From contig JAJQJQ010000018.1 of the NCBI GenBank assembly GCA_028622995.1, positions 744,001 to 808,000 on the forward strand: DNA of 64,000 bases. The letters are read 5' to 3'. Made by a program: the position numbers and the translations under genes. The notes below the pieces were generated by a model. That model was not told where the DNA came from, searched no databases, and saw nothing but the letters and a program-made list of their open reading frames with translations. This stretch comes from Panagrolaimus kolymaensis (Eukaryota; Nematoda; Chromadorea; Rhabditida; Panagrolaimidae). The stretch's first letter is position 1; each line of letters opens with the position of its first letter. This document shows, in pieces, positions 49,093 to 60,882 of the stretch.

Positions 49093-49429
49093 TGAACTTT
49101 TTTTGTTTCGTTTCTCTGACATTCATTCTTTTTTTCTTTTTTTTCCAATGCTGCTGATTAATAATCTACAGCTCTGATTTTAAGTTTTGGAATGACTTGA
49201 AAGGCAATTTATTTCAAATTATATTTACTAAAGATTTTTTATGTGTATCATGTCTGTAACTTATTAAGAGATCTTAATTCTTTATTATTTAAACTTATGC
49301 AAAAGATAATTTTTTTTTTCATACAAAAACAAATACAGAAAAAGCAACATTTACAGTGCAATTGTTTATAACAGTATCATGCTTTTTTAACAAATTGCAA
49401 AGAATAACCCGTGCTTGAGCTTTGAGATT
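49093..49429. other. 3' flank of the G3BP gene
   Basis: AT-rich, no gene seen. Holds the 3'UTR of the minus-strand G3BP gene. Confidence 0.45.
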
Positions 49430-51102
49430 TTAGGCGTTTGACGTTTTGATAGGTCCATTATCACGACGACGATTATTTTCAAATGGGCGGCGATGTCCGT
49501 TGTTAGTAGCATTAGCAGAATTGTTCCGATTAGGAGAGCTGTTGTTACGACGATTATTGGTTTGTCCAGCACGATTTCCTGAGTTTCGGCGATTTCGAGG
49601 AGGACGATTATTATCAGATGGGCGGTTGTCGGATGAGCGACGATTTCCAAAAGGGCGTTGATTATTTTCCGAACCACGACGGTTATTACGGAAGCGGCTA
49701 ACACGATTTTGAGCAATATGAATATCTCCAGTAAATCCTAATGAAGGGATGCTGGTTTCAAATTTGACTCGTCCTTCTTCATCCTAAAAATAAAATATTT
49801 AAGGATTTGCAAAAAAATAATAAAACATACTAATGGCTTTCCATCAAATATTTTATCAAGAGCTTCCTTTTCGCTGAAATCAACGAAGCAATAAAGTTTA
49901 TGAGTATCAAGGGCCAAACAACGTCCAGGGATTCTAACTTGAGTAACTTTTCCAAATTCTAAAAAGCTATCTTTTAGAGAGAAAACTGTAAAGAAAAATA
50001 ATTTTTACCTTTAAAGGCTTCAGTAAGATCACCACAAACTTCATTTTCAGTTGCAGTTTTGCCGGGCTTTAAAACACCAGAAACATGAATAGTATGTTGG
50101 CTGCGAGCATTTTTAGCTTGTTTTTTAGTGACTTCACCTTGGCTTGCATCACCATTCATAGTTTTTGAATCTTTAACTTGAGCAACAGCAGCAGTTGGTT
50201 TGATATCACCATTAACTTTTTTCGTTGTTTCTTTGTTTGCGATATTGGTGATGACATTGTTGGTTTTAGCATTGGGATTACCAACACATGCAGCAGCCCA
50301 TGAAGGAGGAGCAGATGGTGGTGCTGGTTTTGCATCACCAATAGGAGGTTTGGCTTGGGATGCATTAACCGTTACTGGGACATTATGATTTTGTTGAGGT
50401 GGATTAGGTTTTTGAGGTGCGGTAGATGTTTTATCATCACTTTTTTTATGAGCAACCGATGTTTTAGGTGATGATACAGCCTTTGGCTTTTCCATATGGC
50501 CATTAACAACAGCTTCCTTGGTATGGCCATTAAGCATAACAGGCTTATCCTTTTCTTGCGATTTTACTTCATCAGCATCACTTGGAATTTTATCATGCCA
50601 TTTAAAAACAGATGATCGAACATACCAGCCTTTTGCTTGGCGTGCCAAACAAAAAGCTTCAGAGAAAGCATACTTGGTTGATTCAAGTTCAAAGTTGGCA
50701 ATTACTTGAACCAAGATGCCATCATTGCCGTTTAAAGCAGCGCTAACGCTAATAACGAGTACCTTACCTTCTTTAAGGTTAAGGTTAACAATGGCAGAGC
50801 GGATTTCCTAAAAAATACATGGGTTTTCAAGAATGCAAATTTATCAAAATAATATATACCTGAGGGCCATCAAAACTTTTTCCATCATTGTCAACATAGA
50901 CCGAGTCATTGCCATACAATTTCATAACGCCATCAGGGCCACTAACAGCGCCCTTGTAATATTCACGAGCAAAGGCAACACCAATGTCTACAAAAAAATT
51001 TTTAAAGTAATGCTTATCTTATTTGAGGAAATTTTTACCCTTTGCAATTTGCTTCATTTCAGGAGCAGAAGCAATTGGAGCAGCATCATTATTTGGTCCC
51101 AT
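49430..51102 (-). CDS. gtbp-1: G3BP-like RNA-binding protein (NTF2-like, RRM, Arg/Asn-rich tail)
   Basis: Stress-granule assembly factor family. Five exons close in frame: 51102-51039, 50987-50860, 50807-50009, 49958-49831, 49783-49430; 490 residues. The N-terminal NTF2-like domain spans about 20-140 (GVAFAREYYKGAVSGPDGVM ... YAFSEAFCLARQAKGWYVRS). A long low-complexity Pro/Ala/Lys region follows (about 150-320), then an RRM (HTIHVSGVLKPGKT for RNP2; KLYCFVDFSEKEAL for RNP1, with an atypical Cys), and a C-terminal tail of Arg-Arg-Asn-rich repeats (NRRNNSSPNRNN) instead of classic RGG boxes. The start at 51102 opens the NTF2 domain without delay, as usual for G3BP. Confidence 0.92.
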
Positions 51103-51685
51103 CTTGGATCAACACGTTTCAGCAAACACGAAGCACGGAGTGTACAAAGCTGTAAAACAATAGTTGTATGGATTTAAAAATAAAGCGAATTCAATTTTAT
51201 TACACTACACTATTACGAAATTGTTTATCGCGTTGGTAAAACAATAAGAGCTTATCTCGTTATAAACAAGATAATGGCAGTAAAAAGAGTGAATTTTTTT
51301 AGACATATATTAAAAACTTAAATTGCAGTATAATAAAAGAGTATTTTAATTGAAAATGGGTCTTTGTATAAGAGATGATTTATGTTTTTGAAAGTGGACC
51401 AAAACAAAATTTAAATTAAGGTTAAATAGATATCACATAGATTTTGAGTTTGGTAAATTTAACTAAATTAAAACTTTATGGTTGCTCGAAAATATATTCA
51501 AGATTTATGGCTGAGGTTCAAGAAAAAAGGCTAATATTCTGATGAAATGAAGACGGACTCAAGACGGAGATTGACTAAAAAAGCGATTAATTTATGAGCT
51601 AGAGCGCATTATATACAGCTAGCTTGGCATATACCCTTTCACAGCTATTCTACTTCGCTAGGTCACCAAATAAAGAGTAAACAAG
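51103..51685. other. Upstream region of the G3BP gene
   Basis: AT-rich. No coding exon or RNA gene recognised. Confidence 0.4.
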
Positions 51686-51693
51686 CTGATAAT

Positions 51694-52131
51694 TAGTGTT
51701 AAATTCCCGACCGAAAAGTCGGGAATTCCCGACTTCCCGACCGACTTTTTCCCGACCGACTTCCCGACCGACGATAATTTCTATCCCGACATTTTCCCGA
51801 CTTTCCCGACCGACTCATTTTTTATCCCGACAAATAAAAAATAATAATATTAATTTTAAAAATCATTCATTTTCACCTTTATTTTAACCAAAAACTCTTT
51901 ATTTACATTTTATTTACATTTAATAGCTCATTTTTATATATTTAAATTCTTATAATTAATTTAATTAAAAAAATTCCAACACCATACCCTACATTTCGAT
52001 CCCCGAATTCCCGACCGACAAAAATTTTTATCCCGACTTTTTCCCGACTTTTCCGACCGAGAGCAATTTCAATCCCGACTTTTTTTGAATTTCCCGACTT
52101 TTTTGTCGGTCGGATCGGGAATTTAACACTA
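51694..52131. mobile_element. hAT-type MITE with CCCGAC subterminal repeats
   Basis: A 438-bp element bounded by terminal inverted repeats starting TAGTGTTAAATTCCCGA at both ends; the right end reads TCGGGAATTTAACACTA on the plus strand. The flanks are an exact 8-bp duplication, CTGATAAT (51686-51693 and 52132-52139). An 8-bp duplication and a TAGTG terminus fit the hAT superfamily. The left 145 bases carry nine CCCGAC copies plus one inverted copy, several extended to CCCGACCGAC; the right about 130 bases carry five more. The centre is AT-rich. There is no transposase ORF, so it is non-autonomous. Confidence 0.87.
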
Positions 52132-52139
52132 CTGATAAT

Positions 52140-53104
52140 CAGGAAGAACAAGAAGCACTCGAAGATAAAATCACATCAAGCAATAGACCAACCGCTTTTG
52201 GCCAATCTGAGGTACAACTATCGCGTCAAGAAACATAGATACTGTGAACATTTATAAAAAAAATTTGAAATATTCAAAATGCCGAAAAACATTTTTATTA
52301 AAAATAATTTTAAATTTGTTAAAAGTTGTGAAGACAGAATAATAAAATGTTTGAGTAAAGTCAAAAAAAAATATGTTGAAAAGCAAACTCCCCTACTCTT
52401 ATCACGAGATACAATAATAACTACATATTATTGTTTTTTGAACCACACCAAATTGCACATCAATAGTTTCCTTTTTTACTTTCGAAATTAAATAAAAAGG
52501 TGTGTTGTTAGTTTTGATTATAGTTTATTGAAAATATTGCGCGCGCGAAGGACAAAAGCATAAAAAAATGATAATGAAAAAAAGGTTGATGTTTTTTTTA
52601 AATAATTTTTGGTAATTTTCTTGTGTGAAAGAATTTTATTAACCCGCATATAAGGATTCAAAATGGGTTGTAATGGCTGTTTTACCTGGAGAAATAACTC
52701 ATAAAAACTGCAAAAAAAAGTAAAAGCTAAATTCGCATAAACCTCTTTAAAATTCTGTATGGATATTTTCACCGACATCTAAAACTTTGTGACAAACAAC
52801 TGAGAGACTTGTTTTTAAAATTGTAAAAAAAAACACGCTAAAATCAAAACATTTAATAAATTTTGAATAATGCTCTCCAGTAATACATAACTTTATTTGG
52901 ATGATTTTAATTTTATTCGCTTCATTTCTATGAATCTCAAAGTTAATGATTCAAAAGGCGTTCTTGATTTTCAATAACGAAAAATTTTGCGTGAAATATT
53001 AACTTCGTGATTTTCTTTCTCGTTTTTTTGATGCATCTTGTCTTTTTACTTATGATGTTTTTTAGAGGCAAATGTCATATAAACTTTGTTCATCATAAAT
53101 AAAT
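52140..53104. other. Intergenic region before HSCB
   Basis: AT-rich. A 70-codon frame at 52279-52491 looks like chance: Lys/Phe/Ile-rich, no neighbouring exon. Nothing else was recognised. Confidence 0.45.
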
Positions 53105-53833
53105 ATGCTCGCAAGAATAAATGCTTTCAAATTTTCATTTTCAAGGTTTGGCTTTTATCTTTCTAAATTGTTTCTCAAAATATTATTTTTTAGATTTTCC
53201 AAATTTTATTCAACTTCAAAGTTTCAATGCTGGAAATGTGGCAATGATTTTGTTCAAAAACCTGAAATTATTTGTAATTCTTGCAACGTCATTCAACCCA
53301 TTCATCAAGGACTCAATTATTTTGATTATTTCAACTTGAAACATGACTTTATCATCGATCAAAATCAACTGAAAAAGAAATTTCGCGAAATTCAAACTGT
53401 TGTTCATCCAGATAAATATGGACTACATGATGATAATGAACAAAAAATGGCTGACGCTCATTCAAGTTTTGCTAATCATGCATATAAAACTTTGAGTGAT
53501 ACTCGACAGCGTGCTTTGTATATGCTGGAAGTTTCCAATGTTGGTATGTTCAATTTTTATATATTCCTATTAATGTTCTGCGTTTTAGGTGAATCTAAGC
53601 CTGATTCTGAATTGGCAATGCAAATGATGGAATTAAATGAAGAGATCGAAGAAACAAATGATCCTGAAAAATTGAAAGCAAAGCTGACAGATATCGAAGA
53701 ACATATCAATAGCATTGTACACACAATGGCAAACCATTTTGAAGAAGGAAAAACTGATGATGCAAAGAAAGATTTGGATCGATTACGATTTTTTGATAGA
53801 ACTAAGAAGCTTATACAAAAGAAGGTTCAATAA
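53105..53833 (+). CDS. HSCB: HSCB mitochondrial J-domain co-chaperone
   Basis: Delivers the ISCU scaffold to mitochondrial HSP70 during iron-sulfur cluster transfer. Exons 53105-53145, 53194-53543, 53589-53833 give 211 residues. The basic, hydrophobic N-terminus fits mitochondrial import. The metal-binding module CWKCGNDF ... CNSC is typical of animal HSCB. The J domain has the HPDK motif (VVHPDKYG) and is followed by the HSCB C-terminal helical domain (ELAMQMMELNEEIEE). Both introns are multiples of three without stops, so an unspliced reading appears as one 242-codon ORF with hydrophobic insertions; phase, GT/AG ends and family length favour splicing. Ends 88 bp from the convergent HutF-like gene. 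Confidence 0.92.
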   Translation: MLARINAFKFSFSRFGFYLSKLFLKILFFRFSKFYSTSKFQCWKCGNDFVQKPEIICNSCNVIQPIHQGLNYFDYFNLKHDFIIDQNQLKKKFREIQTVVHPDKYGLHDDNEQKMADAHSSFANHAYKTLSDTRQRALYMLEVSNVGMFNFYIFLLMFCVLGESKPDSELAMQMMELNEEIEETNDPEKLKAKLTDIEEHINSIVHTMANHFEEGKTDDAKKDLDRLRFFDRTKKLIQKKVQ

Positions 53834-53921
53834 TGCTTGATTATGAATTCGTTAGATAGTAGTATTAATAGAGTAAATTTATTGTAAATAAAGTAACTAT
53901 TTCAATGTATGTATATCGTTA

Positions 53922-55395
53922 TCATTTTTGTTTGTGGACAATTCCACTAACACCAACAGCAATAATTTCTTCATTTCCTGCACCAAATACGATGGCATCA
54001 AGCAAAGTATTTTGTGCATTAAATTCATTTAATCGTTTGCTTTCCATGTTGAAAGCAACAAAATCAAATTGTTGCCCAACTTCAAATGTTCCAACTTTTC
54101 CTTCCAAACCAAGGGATTTGGCTCCATTCGATGTGGCAATTTTTAGAAGTTTTGATGCATCTAATTGGCAACAATTTCGACGATTATGCTTCATCTAAAA
54201 ATAAATTTATTAGATATGTTTTTTTCTTCTTGTTGGGCTTACGTTTTGACAATAAGCGAGCCATCGCATTTCTTCAAGGAAGTTTATTCGATTATTGCAA
54301 TCAGTTCCCAAGCAGAGTTGATCTGTTTCATTGATATTGGGAATTCCATCACCCAAAAAGCCTAAAAAGCTATCGAATAATAAATTTTTTTGTTGTTGTT
54401 AAATTTACCTTCGGTTAAAGGACAAATGCATATGTTTACTTGCTTCTTTGAAAATTCATTGAGATGTTCCCGAAGTGTGTAAGTACAGTGAACAGTTGTT
54501 AATTGAGAAGAAAGTGGAACGATTTTATCCAAAATAAGTTCACTTGGTCGAAGACGATGAAAAGAATTTCTGCAATCTTCAATTTCTTTTGGCTGTTCTT
54601 CCAAATGAATGTGAAAGGGTTTTTTAGTTTCAGTTGCAAACTTCCATAATGTTTGCATGCCTTCGATATCGACGGCTCTCGTTGAATGAGCTAAAGCTTT
54701 TAGACTATTTTTGTTTTTATTAGTAAAAAAATTTTAACCTGCAACAGCAATAGTTGTAGTTGGACTTGCTTTCTTTTCAAGCTCTTTTAAATGATGGATA
54801 AACTCATCAACTTTAGATTCAAATCTTTCTTGTTCTTTGTTAACAGAATCCGCGGTAAAACCCGAGTGAGAATACAATGTTTCGATTAAAACAAGTCGAA
54901 TGCCTGCTTCTTCAGCGGCTTCAATAACAGCAGTATCAAGTTCAAATCGAGTTTCTCCATGATGGACATAATGGAATTCACCAACCGTGGTAATTCCAGC
55001 ACTAAGCATTTCTTCGAAAGTTCCTTTGCAAAGCTAAATTTTAAACTTATTTTAACTTATTTTTAAAAAAATCGTACTTGTTTGAAATGTTCATAAGATG
55101 TAGTTTCAACTAATTTATACATAGCATCTCGCCATTTCCAAAATGTATCAGTTCCTTGACAGCCAATTCCACTTTGACCACGCAAATAACGATGAAATGC
55201 ATGAGAATGGGCATTAACAAATCCGGGAATCAATGCTACTTGAGGCAATAAAATAACTTCGTTATTAGCAACAATATTCTTTCCAATTTCTTCAATTGTT
55301 CCATCATTTGAAATACGAAGCTTTATTCCATGTTCGAATTTATTATTTAACCAAATAAGATTGGGTTCAACAATTTTTCCACGATAATCAGACAT
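53922..55395 (-). CDS. HutF-like amidohydrolase (formimidoylglutamate deiminase type)
   Basis: Five exons close in frame: 55395-55078, 55033-54739, 54690-54409, 54361-54243, 54194-53922; 428 residues. Amidohydrolase-superfamily motifs: metal site HxH in NAHSHAFHRYLRGQ, then FWKWRDAMYKL as in HutF, FHIHLEEQ, VHCTYT, and the late metal Asp in LGTDCNN. HutF-group features include the GDGIPNI stretch before that Asp. The known HutF reaction is hydrolysis of N-formimino-glutamate to N-formyl-glutamate in histidine degradation; whether the animal protein does this is inference. Guanine deaminase is a less likely alternative. For exon 3 the TTTAG acceptor was chosen over an alternative two codons upstream because it restores the AHS motif. 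Confidence 0.8.
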
Positions 55396-55659
55396 TTTCT
55401 TCCAACCTCTTTGGTTTTTTTCTTCTTCGATCAATTCGCAAAAAGAAAAGAAAAGTGCGATCCCAAAGTTTTATGTTTATGAGAAGGTCAAAGATTTTTT
55501 TTGAGCCTTTTTATTTTTAGAAGATTGACAAAGGTGATAGTAAAAATGCAAGTTTACAATCAATAAGACGACGATTATTTTTTTATTGTTTCAAAAAAGT
55601 TTTAAGCATCCATAAAAAAAATAAAAAGTTAGTTCTTGATTCAAAAACATAAAAATATA

Positions 55660-58136
55660 TTAAAATTTGTAATTTCTTCCATTTACTACACCATTATCTT
55701 CAATTATTGTACCATTACGTACTCTACCATTTTTAGGTTGTTCTTGAGTAGTTTCTTCAATTCCTGGAGAACCTTCTTCTTTATTTTCTGATGAATCTGT
55801 TGAAACTTGCGTTCTTGCCCTTCTTCGAGCATAGTAAATCGCTTTGTGAATGAATGTTGGAGATTCATTCCTTTCAAGTAATTCTTGGGCAAGTTCACCG
55901 GTCATTAGCCGAGGTACTCCAAGTTGGAATGTTCCCATTTCAATATATCTTATAATCAAATCAGACCAACATCCAGCAATTGTAAAACCATAAAGATAAT
56001 CTGCGGGAAACATGGTTTGTGTAAAAATCATACAAACTAATGAAACTTGACTAAATTCAAAATTTTCATCAGTGAGTTGATATTTAATTGTACTGGTATC
56101 AAGAAAAGTAATACCAAAATGAATCCATCCAGAAAGGAAGCCACAAATAGAGATAAGGGGAAGGAAGTGGACCACAGCTCGACAATCTCGATCACTTAAT
56201 GCAAGTAAACGTCGAATTGAAAGATATTGTAACCATTGAGATGCCTAAATTATAAAAATAGGAATGGATGAGATTTAGTCTAAAAGTCACTTCAATAAAA
56301 GTTAATGAAACTGATCGAATTATAGCTTGTTCTAAAGTTATAAATTTATCTTTATGCTGATATTGAAGTTCAACAAGTTGAAGCAACCATTTAACTGTGA
56401 GGATTAAAACGCAACCAAAGAGGATAATAATATCCCCTCTTGCTTCAGCTTTATGATGTGCATCTAAACGATCATCTGTAAGTCTTCTAGCCCATATGTA
56501 AATCTAAACCTCATGTTTCAATTTTGTTACCTATAAGTAAATGTTTACTTACAAATAAAAACATTAAAACACATAAGAAATTTGCAATAAGTGAAGTATA
56601 ATCATTTCTCGTCCATTTAATTGCTGCTAAATGATCAAAATCGATGGTGTAATAAAAGAATGTAAACCATTTAATAATAGATGTAATAGTTCCAACAATA
56701 AAAATTGTGTTGATACTAATTTTAAGTAAAAATGATGGTCGCAATCGTGGAGCTTTAATTAAAGGCCTTTCTGCATAAACTCGAGAAATATCTTTCATAA
56801 ATGTTTTAAGTAGCCCTCGGAAACCTTGTTGTTGCTGAAAACTTATTTTTTACCAAAGTCATAAAAAGGCTGATATTACTTGTTTGCGTTTAAGTAAATC
56901 CTCAGCTTTTTCTTCCGCTCCACCACAAGCTAACCAATGTGCAACTAAAAGCACTGGAAAAAATTCAGACGCGCATGAAATGGTTGCAGTATTGAGCAAT
57001 CCTTTATTTAAATAATACCAAATTAATTTCATTCCATGTAATTCTGCATATGGATCACATGAGTAATATCTTTTCACAACAGGACACCAATATCCTTCAA
57101 GCTCTTTTCTTTGGCATAATTGCTTAAATTTATTTTATTATTTATTTTTGCACGTAAAATATGCTCAATCCGTCATAAGTTTTTTAATTTACGGAAAGCA
57201 CATTAAACAATTTTATGATCATGTTTTATTAGATTTTAAAAATGTTAAGATAAGAGATCAACATCCAAGAATAACCAACAAAAAAAAATTGATGCTGTAA
57301 AAAAGCTACCGAAACAATAATTTTTGTTTTATTTTTTGCCTATCAATCTAAAAGAACGGTAGCAATAAAAAAAAGAAATAAACTCACTTGATGACTGAGA
57401 TACCCTTTATAGATAATAACTTTTATCCAAACTACAACAATAGTTAAATTAACCCACAACCGGGCAACTTTGTCTAAATGAGTGTTAATTGCTCCATAAT
57501 AAGATCTGTGTATGACGTAAGCCAATGAAATAGAGCAATAAAAAATCATTAATGAAGAATAAACAGCGTCAAGCCAAAGCTCTTCTCCATAAATAGCATC
57601 CACAAGTTTATCACAATCAGAAAATGCATAATTATAAATAATAAAATATGCATAACCTAATACAATTCCAATTGTAAGAACAACAGCTCCAATAAAAGCT
57701 GGCCGAGGCATTTCATGTGGTGCATCAAGTTTAGGAAGTAATCGAGTTCTCCACATAAACTCTATCATCACCACACAACATGCTGTCATTAAACCTCCAA
57801 CAATCTAAGAAACAAAATATGTGAATCATTCAAATCATAACTTTGATCCAACCAAAAGTTTTGAAACAAAAAAAATGGAAATTTTAGGTACATGTATTCC
57901 AAAAAATTTCTGACGCCTTATATTTTTTTGTCAATAGGAGACAATGGTTGGTTAAAATTTTAGGCTTAAATTAGTTATCTCCACAAACTTACACAATGAT
58001 AAATCCTCAAATAATAAATGGTATCATTTCTGCTTAAAAGTGAATAAAAATTTAGGAAGATACATAATAAAAATACAATATATAAACAAAATACACAAAT
58101 ATGATGGATGTGAAACATCCATTTTAATGAACCCAT
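55660..58136 (-). CDS. Twelve-helix membrane protein, probable otopetrin family (proton channel)
   Basis: Six exons, all phase 0: 58136-57993, 57804-57388, 57122-56880, 56834-56553, 56503-56291, 56244-55660; 627 residues. Twelve hydrophobic segments can be counted, from CVFCLYIVFLLCIFLNFY in the first exon to LVCMIFTQTMFPADYLYGFT in the last. The first exon has no clean upstream acceptor but is in frame, gives TM1 and ends at a good GTAAGT donor. Twelve helices in two halves, the EFFPVLLVAHW segment after CASE, and the RDCRAVVHFLPLISICG block recall otopetrins (nematode OTPL proteins), which conduct protons. I could not match a diagnostic motif exactly, so the family is a likely, not certain, call. 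The cytoplasmic C-terminus is acidic and Asn-rich. Confidence 0.6.
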
Positions 58137-58984
58137 GATTGAGGCAAGGCTGTTTCACTTCTAACAACCCTTTTTAGGACAATAAGCTTTTTTTGATCTC
58201 TTAGAAAAAAGTAGTCTTCAAATGGGGTAAAGTTCCGCTTTGTCCTCCATCATTACTTTTCTCTAAAGACGATGAGATGAGAAAAAACTCGTAAAATTTT
58301 TATCAGCATGTTTCTCAAGTCCTAACTTTGGACCTTTTTAGATGTGTTAAAAATTTCACCTGTTTTCTTTGTTGTTGAAAGCTTCATTAAAATGCATAAA
58401 TGTATTTCTCCCCATGATGTGAATTTATTGTATGTTTTTTGTGAAGCGTCTATGTTCAACAAATGCAACTAATATTCCAAAACAAATAATTATTTAAATC
58501 ATAAAAAAACTTCTATTAGAATGTGATAAATGTGTAATAAAAAATACAAGTTAATATATCTTTTTCCAATAGCATAACATAACTAAATTAAAAATTTATT
58601 CACTGACAAGGTTTATTAATTTCAATTTGTGATCATAAAAAAATTATATGAACCTTTGAAGCATTACATTAACTCTTTTGAATGAAAGCAATTTGTAAGA
58701 GCTGAACAACAAAAGTTATGATGTCAGAAGTAAGGAAAGATGTATATTATTTTATACCTCGTTTTCAACAAATTTATTCTTTCGAGCCATTTTAGTTAAT
58801 TCAGTAAAAAGTTTGCTATAATGGAATTTCCATTATGGATGATACTCTTTCTTCGATGCCTTAATATTTGAACCCAACATTTTGCCCACTTTGCCAAAAG
58901 CTAGTGAAAGCATTATTCACAATTTTTTTTGTTGATTAACAAAAATGTTTGTTAGTTATTATTGTTAATCGTATATATTTGTAA
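58137..58984. other. Divergent upstream interval
   Basis: AT-rich region between the otopetrin-like gene (-) and the nuclear protein gene (+). A 12-codon ATG frame at 58790 (minus), ending in a GTATAA that could be a donor, was noted but not supported. Confidence 0.4.
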
Positions 58985-59597
58985 ATGGAATTTAAACCAT
59001 CTAATACTCATGAAGAAAGTGAAGGAGAAGTTGCAGCTCGTACAGTCTCAAAAGTGAAAATTGATACAAACTCTGATAGTGATGCTGAAGTAGTTCCATC
59101 TCGAAAGAAGCGACGAAGAAGAAATATTAAACGTGAAAATGCTGCTACTGCTGAAATGGAAATTGATAAAAATAAAAATTCAAATGGTCCATCATTTTTG
59201 AAACCTGACGAACCATCATCAAGTGCTCGAATGGAATGGGAATCTGAACCTGATATGGATTCAGATGATTCGTGGGGTTATCACGATGCTGATGATGAAC
59301 AATCTGATTTTCCTGATGCTAATAGTGAAAAATCTCCAAAACCTGAAGGAATGCAATCTCGAAAAACTCGTATTGGAATGAGTCCATTGGTGCAACGAAA
59401 AATCGAACGCTTTTATTATAGCAATCAAAGAGAACTACTTTTAAGTCAAATTCTTCAAATTTATCCCGTAAGTTTCATATGCAATATTATCATGTTTTAA
59501 CTTCTTTCCATTTCAGATTGAAAAGTTTATTAGAAATAAGAAAATGTCAATTGTTAAACGTGGCCGTGGAATGATTCTCCTTCGAAAGCATACATAG
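58985..59597 (+). CDS. Acidic, Ser/Lys-rich nuclear-type protein, unrecognised
   Basis: Not recognised. Two exons: 58985-59467 and 59517-59597; 187 residues. A basic nuclear-localisation-like cluster (RKKRRRRNIKRE) lies at about 39-50. An acidic middle follows (EWESEPDMDSDDSWGYHDAD). The C-terminal 60 residues look folded (SPLVQRKIERFYYSNQREL) and continue across the intron into FIRNKKMSIVKRGRGMILLR. The splice restores this last block, which supports the second exon. The stop is 196 bases before the next start on the same strand, with an acceptor directly before that start, so this may be the first gene of an operon. Confidence 0.72.
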
Positions 59598-59793
59598 TAT
59601 TTTTGTTCAACTTCCTAATTACCTTTATGATTCTACTAAAATGGTTGTATTTATTTGTTCTTTTTTTAAATTTTGTGTATATTCTTTGAAATAAACGTTG
59701 TTATATTATTTTGGGTTTTTGTTTGTAACGTTTCATCTGAACGTCGTGTTATCTTTATTTCTGCTATGTATCATTGGTTAATAGTTTCTTCAG

Positions 59794-60882
59794 ATGTTGG
59801 GCATCCTTTGGCTAACGCCTTTAGTGGTTGTAGTTGCTGTTATAGTTGTTTTGCTTATTGTTGTATGGTTTTCATTGCCTAAACGATTCCCTACAAAACT
59901 TATTGGAAAGCATGTTTTCATTACTGGTAAATAACTTTTTAAGTTTCTTTCGTTCATCATATTATTTTTGAAGGAGGTTCAAAAGGTATTGGCAAAGAAA
60001 TTGCATTTGAAGTTATTCGAAGAGGAGCTGCAACAGTTTCCATTGCTGCTCGAAGTATTGAAGCTCTTAAAAGTGCTGCAGATGAAATTAAATCCATCTG
60101 TTCATCCGATCAAACAGTTAGTTTTTATCAAATGGATGCAACTGGTGGATATGAAAAGGTTTAGCTTTTACACGCTTTTTACATTATCCATTGTTTTTTT
60201 AAAGGTAAAACAAGTGTTAGATAAAGCCGCAGAAGATTCAGGCCCTATCAATGTTTTGATAAATAATGTTGGACTTGTCGTTCAAGGTGCATTTGATGAA
60301 ATTCCAGTGGATAGTTTTGAAAAGCAAATGTCTATGAATTATTATAGCGCAGCCCATGCTTCTCGTGCTGTTATTCAAAGTATGAAAGAAAAAGGAAGTG
60401 GACATATTTCATTTGTTAGTTCAGCCGCAGGACAATGTGCCATTTGGGGATATAGCTCATATTCGCCTTCTAAATTTGCTGTTCGTGGATTAGCTGAAAC
60501 ATTGCATATGGAATTAATGCCATATAATATTGGTATCTCCATCCTCTATCCTCCAAATACCGATACGGAAGGTTTTAAAGAAGAAATTCGAACCATGCCA
60601 GAAGAAGTTCGACTTATTGGAGAATCAGCTGGTTTATTTTCAGCTCGTGATGTTGCAAAATGCCTTGGAGATAGTATTGAAAAAGGAAATTTCATTACAA
60701 CTGTTGGATTTGAAGGTTGGATGCTTGGAATGTTAACTGCTGGAGCCGGTCCTGAACCAAACTTCTTTAATGCTTGCGCTCAATGTTTATTAACTGGTTT
60801 ATTTCGTGCCATTATGCTTATTTATCTCGGGTCTTTCCATCGCATTGTCAAAACATGTCATATGCGGAAAGTGAATCAATAA
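59794..60882 (+). CDS. KDSR: 3-ketodihydrosphingosine reductase (KDSR, short-chain dehydrogenase)
   Basis: Second step of sphingolipid synthesis: NADPH reduction of 3-ketosphinganine at the ER membrane. Three exons close in frame: 59794-59926, 59974-60158, 60205-60882; 331 residues. An N-terminal hydrophobic anchor (about 7-27) precedes the SDR fold. The cofactor motif GGSKGIGKE is completed across the first intron; NNVG, the catalytic Ser (SFVSSAAGQ) and YSPSKFA (YxxxK) follow. PPNTDTEGF is the substrate-loop block typical of KDSR. C-terminal hydrophobic segments are as in the family. The ATG is immediately preceded by TTCTTCAG (59786-59793), a probable trans-splice acceptor. Confidence 0.92.

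Noticed and set aside
52279..52491. 70-codon plus-strand ORF
   Set aside because: Lys/Phe/Ile-rich composition expected of AT-rich DNA, no neighbouring exon and no motif.
58758..58790. Minus-strand start-like exon MARKNKFVENE followed by a GTATAA donor-like site, upstream of the otopetrin-like gene
   Set aside because: Joining it to the first channel exon is not supported by an acceptor in phase; the alternative gives only a 21-residue peptide. Too little to call a gene.
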